A stretch of DNA of 64,000 nucleotides from Prauserella salsuginis (GTDB lineage Bacteria > Actinomycetota > Actinomycetes > Mycobacteriales > Pseudonocardiaceae): assembly GCF_024648885.1 (NCBI RefSeq), contig NZ_JANBBF010000010.1, positions 434,001-498,000 on the forward strand. Direction: 5' to 3'. Below, piece after piece: positions 57,368 through 64,000 of the stretch (position 1 is the first letter of the stretch; each line of letters starts with the position of its first letter). The position numbers and the translations under genes were made by a program. The notes beneath the pieces are model-generated. The model saw nothing but the letters and a program-made list of their open reading frames with translations, did not search any database and was not told where the DNA came from.

Positions 57368-58825
57368 TTACGAACCGGGTCGATGGGAGACCGGCTTCGG
57401 CCGCAGCCCGCCGTTGTCCGACTTCGCATCGTCGCCGGAGCCCGCCGGGTTGCCGGCGCCGCCGCCGTTGCCGGACTTGCCGCCGCCGTTGCCGTTCTCC
57501 GGCTTGTCGTCCTGTCCCGGAGTGCGGAACCACGAGCCTCCGCCGGCGTTCGGCTTGGCCTTCAGTGCCCGCGACATGGCGGTCGCCCACCCTTCGCGAG
57601 CGTCGTTGATCGAACCCCACTCGCGAGTCGGGTGCACCCGGTTGGTCAGCAGGATGGCCATCGACTGCGAACTCGGGTCGATCACGAACGACGTGCCCGT
57701 GTAACCCGTGTGGCCTGCGGTGACGGGTGACGACAGTTCACCCATGTACCAGTCCTGGTCGAGTTCGAATCCGAGCCCGTGAGCGTGGTCGGGGAACTCC
57801 TGGTTGCGGTTCGTGAGCATGTCGCGAACGCTGCGTTCCTTCAGGATCCGCTCACCGCCGTAGACGCCGCCGTTCAGCAGCGCCTGCCCGAGTACACCCA
57901 TGTCGCGGACGGTCGAGAAGATGCCGGCGTGACCGGCGACGCCGTCGAGCGACCAGGCGTTCTCGTCGTGTACGACACCGCGGATCATGCCGCGATCCGG
58001 CTCGGACTGGTACTCCGTCGCCGCGATGCGGTCCCGCTCCGAGGCCGGCGGGTTGAACCCCGTGTCGGTCATCCCGAGCGGGGCCGTGATGTTGTCGTGA
58101 ACGTAGTGGTCGAGCCGCTTACCGGTGAGCTTGCCGACGAGTTCGCCGAGGGTGATCAGGTTCAGATCGGAGTACTCGTACTCGGTTCCCGGTTCGTTCA
58201 CGGGCTCGGCCGAGAGGACCGCGCCGATGCGCGAGGTGCGGTCCGGGTAGTCCTCCCACAGCGGCATCGTGGCCTGCAGTCCCGACGTGTGGGTCAGCAG
58301 CTGCTCGACGGTGATCGAGTCCTTGCCGTTCGACCCGAACGCGGGCAGGTACCGCGCGACGGGTGCCGACAGCTCGACGTCGCCGCGCTCGACCAGCTGC
58401 ATCACCGCGACCGAGGTGAACAGCTTGGTGACCGATGCCATGTCGAAGATGGTGTTCTCGCGCATGCGAACCTGTTGGTTCGGCGGCAGCTCGTTGCCGT
58501 CACGGTCGAAGCGCACCGCGCCTCCCGCCGAGAACTTGCCCACGACTTTGCCGTCGTGGGCGAGCAGTCCGGTGGCGCCCGAGTACATCGGGTGGCCGTC
58601 GACGGCATCCGACGCGGTCAACTCCGCCAGCCTGCGCTCCGCCTGGCGGACGGGCCGCGGGTCCACGCCCGCGTCCTTGGGCTTGGCGTGAGCGAGCGCG
58701 CCCGCCGTCGGCGACAGCGCGGTACGCGGCCCGTCGAACCGGCCTTCGTCCGGTGTCGCCGCCGCCGCGGTGGTCGTGCTTGTCAGGACGAAGACAGCCG
58801 TCATCGCCACGATTCTGCCTCGCAC
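57368..58825 (-). CDS. Exported AmiE-like serine hydrolase (beta-lactamase fold)
   Basis: A 485-residue secreted protein: signal peptide (residues 1-22, 'VAMTAVFVLTSTTTAAAA') and a class C beta-lactamase/esterase domain with SxxK in 'MASVTKLFT' (about residue 130), YxN in 'YEYSDLNLI' (about residue 218) and 'GHTGYTGTSF' in the third motif position. The last about 45 residues are Gly/Asn/Asp-rich and disordered. In B. subtilis the similar AmiE removes the peptide from MurNAc and is encoded with nagZ and namZ, as here. A D-Ala carboxypeptidase role is the alternative. It is last in the operon, 13 bp after namZ. Confidence 0.85.
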   Translation of the reverse strand: MRGRIVAMTAVFVLTSTTTAAAATPDEGRFDGPRTALSPTAGALAHAKPKDAGVDPRPVRQAERRLAELTASDAVDGHPMYSGATGLLAHDGKVVGKFSAGGAVRFDRDGNELPPNQQVRMRENTIFDMASVTKLFTSVAVMQLVERGDVELSAPVARYLPAFGSNGKDSITVEQLLTHTSGLQATMPLWEDYPDRTSRIGAVLSAEPVNEPGTEYEYSDLNLITLGELVGKLTGKRLDHYVHDNITAPLGMTDTGFNPPASERDRIAATEYQSEPDRGMIRGVVHDENAWSLDGVAGHAGIFSTVRDMGVLGQALLNGGVYGGERILKERSVRDMLTNRNQEFPDHAHGLGFELDQDWYMGELSSPVTAGHTGYTGTSFVIDPSSQSMAILLTNRVHPTREWGSINDAREGWATAMSRALKAKPNAGGGSWFRTPGQDDKPENGNGGGKSGNGGGAGNPAGSGDDAKSDNGGLRPKPVSHRPGS

Positions 58826-58838
58826 GCGAGTAATCCCC

Positions 58839-60137
58839 CTACCGGTAGATCAGATACTGCTCCCGGTTCCGGCGGAATCCGTCGATCTCATCGGCCCAGG
58901 AACCGATGATCTCGTCGGTGCCTGCGCCGGCGTTCACCATACTGCGGAGGCGATCGGAACCGAAGAGTTTGTCGATGAAGTTGTCCTCGCGCCACCCGAA
59001 CAGCTTGGGGTGCACTCGTTTCGCCGTAACGATCATGGCGATGCCCGTGCGAATGGGCTCGAACGCGTGCGGGTCGGTGATGTTCAGCTGAACGCCACCG
59101 CATTGTTCGTCGGTGAATTTGCCGAACGTCGGCACGAAGTACGTTTCCCGGAACGATACACCGGGAAGGTTCTGTTCCTGGAGTGCTTCACGCCACTTCC
59201 AGTCGACCCCGGGTGCGCCCAAGATCTCGAACGGCGACGTGGTGCCCCGCCCTTCCGAGAACACGGTTCCCTCAAAAAGGCAGGTGCCGGGGTATGCCAG
59301 CGCGGTGTTCGGCGTCGGCATGTTCGGGCTCGGGGGCGTCCAGACAAGATCGGTTTGCGAGAACAAACGATCACGTTTCCAGCCGCGAGTCTCGATGACG
59401 TCCAGATTATCGAGTTTTCCGCCGTCCTCGGGCAGGAATTCGTTGTTGAACAATCGCGCCAGTTCGCCCGCCGTCATGCCGTGCTGCAGGACGATCGGCT
59501 TCAGTCCGACGCCGGAGCTGAATTTCGGGTCGAGCGTCGGACCGAACGCCGAGCCCCCGATGGGGTTGGGCCGGTCGAGAACGACGAACTCCACCCCGAC
59601 CCGTGCGGCCGCGGCCATGCCCTCGTACATCGCCCAGATGTAGGTGTAGAAGCGGGAACCCACATCGGCGATGTCGAAGACGACCGTGTCGACACCCGAT
59701 TTGCGATACATCCGGGCGAGTTCGTCGATCGTGGCGCCGTAGGCGTCGTAGACGGGGACACCGGTGCGAGGGTCCTCGTAGTCACCTTCGGAGCCGCCGG
59801 CCTGCGCGCTGCCCCGGAATCCGTGTTCCGGGCCGAACGCGGCGACCGGGCGGACACCCGCCGCGATCAGCGAATCGACGATGTGATCGCCACTGACCAG
59901 CACGCCGGTGGGATTGGACAGCACACCCACCTTGCGTCCGGCGAGGCGCTTCCAACCGTCGTCGGCGAGAACGTCGGCGCCGGGCCGCACGGCGCGCCCC
60001 GGGACGGGGCCGGACCGGCCGGCGGCGTCGCCTGCCGTACCCGGGCGCGGGGCCGCGGATGCGAGCTGGGACCCCGAGGTCAGCAGGGGTGTCGCGAGGG
60101 CGCTCGCGGTCAGGAACGTGCGTCGGTTCAAAGGCAT
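58839..60137 (-). CDS. namZ: Exo-beta-N-acetylmuramidase NamZ (DUF1343, GH171)
   Basis: A 432-residue Tat-exported enzyme; the twin-arginine signal is 'MPLNRRTFLTASALATPLL'. DUF1343 features: 'VGVLSNPTGV' (about residue 70), 'FGPEHGFRG' (conserved Glu, about residue 103), 'VFDIADVGSRFYTYIWAMYE' (about residue 155), 'DRPNPIGG' and 'PGTCLFEGTVFSEGRGTTSP'. B. subtilis NamZ (YbbC) releases terminal MurNAc from peptidoglycan sugar chains. It lies 4 bp after nagZ and 13 bp before the AmiE-like gene, forming one operon. Confidence 0.94.
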   Translation of the reverse strand: MPLNRRTFLTASALATPLLTSGSQLASAAPRPGTAGDAAGRSGPVPGRAVRPGADVLADDGWKRLAGRKVGVLSNPTGVLVSGDHIVDSLIAAGVRPVAAFGPEHGFRGSAQAGGSEGDYEDPRTGVPVYDAYGATIDELARMYRKSGVDTVVFDIADVGSRFYTYIWAMYEGMAAAARVGVEFVVLDRPNPIGGSAFGPTLDPKFSSGVGLKPIVLQHGMTAGELARLFNNEFLPEDGGKLDNLDVIETRGWKRDRLFSQTDLVWTPPSPNMPTPNTALAYPGTCLFEGTVFSEGRGTTSPFEILGAPGVDWKWREALQEQNLPGVSFRETYFVPTFGKFTDEQCGGVQLNITDPHAFEPIRTGIAMIVTAKRVHPKLFGWREDNFIDKLFGSDRLRSMVNAGAGTDEIIGSWADEIDGFRRNREQYLIYR

Positions 60138-60141
60138 GTCA

Positions 60142-61986
60142 TCACCAGGTCAGACCGTGGCCGAAGGGGTAGCGGGTCGTGTCGGGGTCGTCCCCGGCCG
60201 GAATCGTCACCGGCAACTTGCCTTGCGGGGCCTGCTGGCCGAGCAGCACCTGCGCGAGTGAGGTCATGGAAACGTCCCGCCAGTCGTATGTGGCGAGCCA
60301 TGTCGGGACGTCGACGTAGCCGGGGTCGTAGGGCTCCTGGACCGAGACTGCCACGACGTTCGCGTCCGTGGCCAACAACTCGTGCAGCAGGTCACGTTGC
60401 GCCGCATCACCCGAGAGTCCGTTCGTGAGGACGACGACCGTGTCGGCGTCACCCGCTGCGTTCACTGCACGCCGGATCGTCGCCTCGTCGGGTTCGGCGC
60501 CGGTCGGCAGCGCCGTGGCCGAATCGCCGAGTTTCGAGGCGAGCGACTCGACCGGACGGGCCGGGTAACCGGGGTAGTCGAGGTTGTTCCAGCCGGTCAC
60601 CAGCGTCTTGCCCTGGCCGGTCAGTGGCAGCACCTCGTCGTCGTTGCGCAGCAGCGTCGGCGCCTTGTCCGTGGCGGCCTGCACCGTTTCGCGGTTGGCC
60701 GGCGTGCCGACCTTCTTGTCCACGGCACCGACGTTGACCATCGGCGCTTCGGGAATGCCGCGCTCGGCCTTCAGTTCGAGAATGCGCAGCACGCTCTTGT
60801 CGATGCGCTCTTCGGTGATGCGGCCGTTGTTCACTGCGTCCAGCACGCCGTTGACGGCGACGTCGAGGTCCGGCGGCATCAGCATCTGGTCGACACCCGC
60901 TTCGAGTGCAAGTACCGGGATCTCACTGTCGGGGTGCATCTCCCGGACGCCCTGCATCTGCAGCGAGTCTGTGACGACGACGCCGTCGTAGCCGAGTTCC
61001 TCGCGCAGCAGGCCGGTCATGATCGGTTTCGACAGCGTGGCCGGCTCCCCCGACGGGTCGAGGCTGGGCACCCGGATGTGCGCGGTCATGATCGAGTCGA
61101 TGCCCGCGTCGACGGCCGCCTTGAACGGCGGCAGGTCGATCTCGCGCCATTCCTGCTCGGTGCGGTCGATCGTCGGCAGGCTGGTGTGGCTGTCGGTCGC
61201 CGCGTCGCCGTGCCCCGGGAAGTGTTTGGCCGAACTCGAGACGGTCGCCGTATCGCTGCCCGAGTCCTGGTATCCGTGGACCTGCGCGCTCACGAAGTCG
61301 CTCGCCAGCTGAGGGTCCGCGGAGAAGGACCGCGAACCGATGATCGGGTTCGCAGGGTTGGAGTTGACGTCGGCGACCGGCGCGAAGTCCTGGTTGATGC
61401 CCATGGCGCGCAGCTCGGAGCCGGTGACGGCTGCAGTGGCCTTCGCGGCCTCGGTGTCGCGGCCCGCGCCGAGTGCCATCGGGCTCGGCTGCTCCGTCGC
61501 GGGCTCACCCACGCGCGTCACGCGCCCGCCTTCCTGGTCCACCGAGACGATCAGTGGCACGCCGGAATCCGTGGCGAGCGCCGCCCGCTGGAGACCGTTG
61601 GACAGCTTCGCGACCTGTTTCGGGCGCTCGATGTTGTCCGTGCCGCCGTGATTGAAGTAGATGACTCCGCCCGGCTGGTACTTGCGGACGACGTCGGACG
61701 GCGTGTCCACGCCGTACTTCTCCTGGTTGCCCGCGTGCTTCTCGTTCGGCGCCTGTCCCCAGACGTCGGCGACGAACAGCTGCCCCACCTTCTGCTCGAG
61801 CGTCATGTCGCGCAGTGTGCGTTCGGCCCAGCTCACGGTGCTGTCCGGACCGGCCTGTGCCGGAGGGTTCGCGGAGACCTCGGAGCCTGCGGCGGATGCA
61901 CCGACACCGCCGGTGACGACGAGCAGTCCCGTGAGCGTGGCAGCGGCATAGCTGTTCCTCCTGCGCGGGGAAGCAGGTTTTGTCAC
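60142..61986 (-). CDS. nagZ: Exported beta-N-acetylglucosaminidase NagZ (GH3, two-domain)
   Basis: A 614-residue secreted GH3 enzyme. GTG 61986 is set by GGAGGG 6 nt upstream. The signal peptide ends near 'GVGASAAG'. The TIM barrel has the NagZ loop 'KHFPGHGDAATDSHTSLP' (His/Asp acid-base dyad, about residue 250) and the nucleophile Asp in 'VVTDSLQMQGV' (about residue 333). A second alpha/beta domain (residues 420-614) ends 'RYPFGHGLTW', as in B. subtilis two-domain NagZ. It cleaves GlcNAc from muropeptide chains, alternating with NamZ. It is first in the operon. Confidence 0.95.
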   Translation of the reverse strand: MTKPASPRRRNSYAAATLTGLLVVTGGVGASAAGSEVSANPPAQAGPDSTVSWAERTLRDMTLEQKVGQLFVADVWGQAPNEKHAGNQEKYGVDTPSDVVRKYQPGGVIYFNHGGTDNIERPKQVAKLSNGLQRAALATDSGVPLIVSVDQEGGRVTRVGEPATEQPSPMALGAGRDTEAAKATAAVTGSELRAMGINQDFAPVADVNSNPANPIIGSRSFSADPQLASDFVSAQVHGYQDSGSDTATVSSSAKHFPGHGDAATDSHTSLPTIDRTEQEWREIDLPPFKAAVDAGIDSIMTAHIRVPSLDPSGEPATLSKPIMTGLLREELGYDGVVVTDSLQMQGVREMHPDSEIPVLALEAGVDQMLMPPDLDVAVNGVLDAVNNGRITEERIDKSVLRILELKAERGIPEAPMVNVGAVDKKVGTPANRETVQAATDKAPTLLRNDDEVLPLTGQGKTLVTGWNNLDYPGYPARPVESLASKLGDSATALPTGAEPDEATIRRAVNAAGDADTVVVLTNGLSGDAAQRDLLHELLATDANVVAVSVQEPYDPGYVDVPTWLATYDWRDVSMTSLAQVLLGQQAPQGKLPVTIPAGDDPDTTRYPFGHGLTW

Positions 61987-62100
61987 GAAATCCCTCCAGT
62001 GAGCGTGTGGATGTGGGAAATCCACGAAAGCGTCGGCACCGGAAAGCTAGGCGAGCACGATAGGCCCGTCAATGGACGAACGTCGCGCACCGTCACGAAT

Positions 62101-62135
62101 GGACCGTTCCTTCCGGAAAACGGCAGGAACGGTCC
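62101..62135 (-). promoter_or_regulatory. Inverted repeat upstream of nagZ
   Basis: GGACCGTTCCT (62101-62111) and AGGAACGGTCC (62125-62135) are perfect 11-bp arms with a 13-nt spacer, about 115 bp upstream of the nagZ start. It may be an operator or a terminator hairpin; it does not resemble the repeat before murR. Confidence 0.45.
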
Positions 62136-62500
62136 ACTCATGACATGCCGATGGGGGAACGGAATCCGCCATTCGCGGACTCGTTCACAACCACGGAAGC
62201 GTGGCGGGCCTCGGCGCCGCGCTGATCGCGCGAACGGCGTGCTGCGGTATCGACGGGAAGCAGAATCGGTGACCGACTCGGGCCGCCTTCGGTGCGGTGC
62301 GGGCTGCTTTCGGTCCGAGGCGGATCCGGCGGCGCGGGGTGCGGAAGAGGGAGGTGCGGGCTCGGCACAGGTCGCCCGGTGTACGGCCGGGCACCAGGTG
62401 CGCGGCGCAGCACTGGGAGCACGGACCTGCACAGGGCGCGCTGCGCGGGCCGGCAGGCGCCGCAGACCGGGCGCGAACGAGGCTGCGAGGCTGCGCCGAC

Positions 62501-62601
62501 AGGCAGGGCGCGAACAGGCAGGGCGCGAACAGGCAGGGCGCGAACAGGCAGGGCGCGAACAGGCAGGGCGCGAACAGGCAGGGCGCGAACAGGCAGGGCG
62601 C
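62501..62601. repeat. 15-bp minisatellite, six full copies plus a partial
   Basis: Unit AGGCAGGGCGCGAAC repeated perfectly six times from 62501 to 62590, with an 11-bp partial copy to 62601. It reads (GREQA)n in one frame, but no gene with a start, ribosome site or function covers it. Confidence 0.92.
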
Positions 62602-62640
62602 CGGTCGGCCGGCGCGGGAGGGGTGGCGCGGCGCTCAGGT

Positions 62641-62760
62641 CACGACACACAGCGCCGCGACATGTCACGACACACAGCGCCGCGACATGTCACGACACGC
62701 AGCGGCGCGACACGCAGCACCACGACACACAGCACCACGACACACTGGGCGCGGTGGGTG
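62641..62760. repeat. 25-bp repeat CACGACACACAGCGCCGCGACATGT and decayed copies
   Basis: Two perfect 25-bp copies (62641-62665, 62666-62690), followed by shorter decayed copies sharing CACGACACRCAGC. It is adjacent to the 15-bp minisatellite, and nothing coding is supported. Confidence 0.8.
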
Positions 62761-62785
62761 GGGTCGGATGCACGTGGTGCACACA

Positions 62786-63024
62786 GGTGTGGCCCGCCGA
62801 CGATGTCGACGGGCCTCACCTCGCGCGAGCGCCTGGGCGACCAAGCTGCAACGTGTGTCGCATCTTTTGGGGTACTAGGCGTCCGGCGTCCCGGTGACGC
62901 AGTCCCACGGCGACGAAGCCTTACGCGGCGTGCCCAGCGTGGGTACCCGGTACTCGCGCACGGAGATCGATCGGGGTGGATCGGGCTTATCTTCGCCGGA
63001 TCCCTGGCCGGTTCGACGTCCGCA
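62786..63024 (-). ncRNA. Candidate small RNA at the Ms1/MTS2823 position
   Basis: A transcript of about 240 nt is predicted on the minus strand from the promoter at 63059-63031 to a hairpin at 62820-62786 (GGTGAGGCCCG...CGGGCCACACC). No protein frame fits it. It lies directly downstream of, and on the same strand as, the HAD phosphatase gene, as mycobacterial MTS2823/Ms1 lies downstream of Rv3661. Ms1 binds core RNA polymerase in stationary phase. Family identity is inferred from position only; I could not match sequence or fold. Confidence 0.4.
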
Positions 63025-63030
63025 CCTCCA

Positions 63031-63059
63031 GTTGTACTCAGTGATGCAGCTCACTTCAA
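63031..63059 (-). promoter_or_regulatory. Promoter of the candidate small RNA
   Basis: On the minus strand TTGAAG (63059-63054), 17-bp spacer, TACAAC (63036-63031). This is among the best sigma70-type matches in the window, and no coding sequence lies downstream of it. Confidence 0.55.
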
Positions 63060-63210
63060 GGGGTATTTCGGGTGCACCGGTACAGATTGTGGCCGGATAT
63101 GCGCGTGACGTGGGTTTCCCTGGTGTGATGGGAAAGTCAGCCGCCGGACGGGTGTTGACGTCGCCTGAGCGGCTCTTCTCCGGTTTCCACCGTCGTGGTC
63201 GCCTCGGATG

Positions 63211-64000
63211 TCATGCGGGCGGTCGTCCACCCGTCCGCCTGGACAGTCCGTAGGCTGCGGTTCCGGCGACTGCGGCGATCCCCAGTCCGAGGCCGACCCC
63301 CGCGAGCACGTTGGTGCGCACTGTCATCCTCGACCGGATCGACACCGGTTTGTCGAAGGTGTGGATCTCCCATGTTCGCTCCGTGGCGATCCGGCGCAGC
63401 GTGCGGTCCGGGTTGACCGCGTGCGGATGCCCGACGGCCTCCAGCAGCGGGACGTCGGTGCTCGAATCGCTGTAGGCGTGGCAGTGGGTGAGGTCGTAGC
63501 CCCGTTCTGCCGCGAGGTGGCGTGCCGCGACCGCTTTCTGTTCGCCGTAGCAGTAGAAGTCGATCTCGCCGGAATAGTGGCCGGCCACGATGCTCATACG
63601 GGTACCGACGCTGTGGTCCGCGCCGAGCATCGCAGCGATCGGCGTGACCACCTCGTCGCCGGCCGCCGACAACACGATCACGTCGTGTCCCTGCGCCTTG
63701 TGTGCGGCGATCAGAGCTTCGGCCTCGGCGTAGACGAGCGGCGTCACGACGTCGTGCAGCGTCTCGGCCACGATCGCGCGCAGTTGTGCCACGTCCCAGC
63801 CGCGACACAGCGCCGAGATCTCGGCCCTGAGGCGTTCGGTGCGCTCCTCGTCGGCGCCGGACAGGGAGAACACGAACTGGGCGTATGCACTCTTGAGGGC
63901 CGTACGGCGGCTGATCATCCCTTCGCGCATGAGCGGTCTGCCGAACGCGAGTGCGCTCGAGGAAGCGATGATCGTCTTGTCGAGATCGAAGAACGCTGCG
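63211..64000 (-). CDS. HAD-IB family phosphatase (Rv3661-like), N-terminus cut by the window
   Basis: At least 263 residues, entering from the right edge. HAD motif I 'FFDLDKTIIA' is the first thing visible, and the ATG at 63930 is internal. Motif II is 'VIVLSAAGDE', and motifs III/IV run through 'GEQKAVAARHLA' and 'AYSDSSTDVPLLEAVGHPHA'. A C-terminal membrane helix 'VLAGVGLGLGIAAVAGTAAY' anchors it. HAD-IB enzymes include phosphoserine and inhibitor-linked phosphatases; the substrate here is unknown. Confidence 0.92.
   Translation of the reverse strand, partial: AAFFDLDKTIIASSSALAFGRPLMREGMISRRTALKSAYAQFVFSLSGADEERTERLRAEISALCRGWDVAQLRAIVAETLHDVVTPLVYAEAEALIAAHKAQGHDVIVLSAAGDEVVTPIAAMLGADHSVGTRMSIVAGHYSGEIDFYCYGEQKAVAARHLAAERGYDLTHCHAYSDSSTDVPLLEAVGHPHAVNPDRTLRRIATERTWEIHTFDKPVSIRSRMTVRTNVLAGVGLGLGIAAVAGTAAYGLSRRTGGRPPA

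Noticed and set aside
62292-62897. Open frames containing (GREQA)n and (TGRAR)n repeats
   Set aside because: They only translate the 15-bp minisatellite in different frames. There is no ribosome site, and nothing resembles a domain.

Overview
This window is chromosomal DNA from a high-GC actinobacterium. It is probably a member of the Pseudonocardiaceae (Saccharomonospora/Prauserella/Amycolatopsis type), inferred from base composition, GTG/TTG starts, WhiB and actinobacterial holin genes, and gene order. The gene order from about 25.8 to 53.2 kb follows the Mycobacterium tuberculosis segment Rv3667-Rv3683 in reverse. It runs metallophosphoesterase, class A PBP, WhiB, two ArsA-type ATPases, DUF4177, RidA, MBL hydrolase, Crp, small membrane protein, endonuclease III, TlpA thioredoxin, CoA NUDIX, MarP protease, alpha/beta hydrolase, holin-like protein, acetyl-CoA synthetase. 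The right edge carries the HAD phosphatase that corresponds to Rv3661.

Layout. 0-3.3 kb: the end of a dipeptide ABC transporter operon (permease C-terminus, DppC, DppD, DppF). 3.4-13 kb: a divergent LysR/EamA pair, leuA with a leucine leader peptide and attenuator, a nitroreductase, the ask-asd operon and a methyltransferase. 13-20.9 kb: MFS exporter, secreted proteins, esterase, FMN reductase with an in-frame 15-bp repeat, Dps, S9 peptidase and a potassium channel. 21.3-24.9 kb: two secreted proteins (a DUF1080-like domain protein and a PQQ-type sugar dehydrogenase with a LamG domain) behind a promoter that overlaps LacI-type operators. 24.9-25.7 kb: minisatellite DNA and tRNA-Pro(CGG). 25.8-53.2 kb: the syntenic block, with lineage-specific insertions: two tandem paralogous unknown genes, a NUDIX gene, an MFS transporter, a peptide (POT) transporter, OsmC, an L,D-transpeptidase and a Gly/Asp-tailed secreted protein. 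53.4-54.7 kb: a phosphoribosyltransferase and an unknown protein. 54.8-62 kb: a peptidoglycan-sugar recycling cluster (murR, murQ, AmiE-like, NamZ/GH171, NagZ/GH3). 62-63.2 kb: minisatellites and a candidate small RNA. 63.2-64 kb: partial HAD phosphatase.

How the genes fit together. Cell-wall metabolism dominates: a class A PBP, an L,D-transpeptidase, MarP (whose mycobacterial homologue acts on envelope targets), and a near-complete MurNAc recovery route. In that route exported NagZ, NamZ and AmiE would free amino sugars and MurQ/MurR would process them and sense the 6-phosphate. No MurNAc importer or kinase is present. Oligopeptide uptake is represented twice (Dpp and POT). Carbon control is represented by Crp and Acs.

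The most interesting unexplained items are a promoter-plus-hairpin candidate RNA at the position of mycobacterial Ms1/MTS2823, a structured non-coding stretch beside crp, a nested hairpin upstream of the L,D-transpeptidase, the tandem paralogue pair at 33.1-35.2 kb, and a family of CCCCAAGG palindromes. Four of these palindromes sit in gaps between convergent genes. Two other patterns recur: an enriched TCCA-N3-TGGA palindrome, and -10 hexamers placed 6-8 nt before start codons, which indicates leaderless transcripts.
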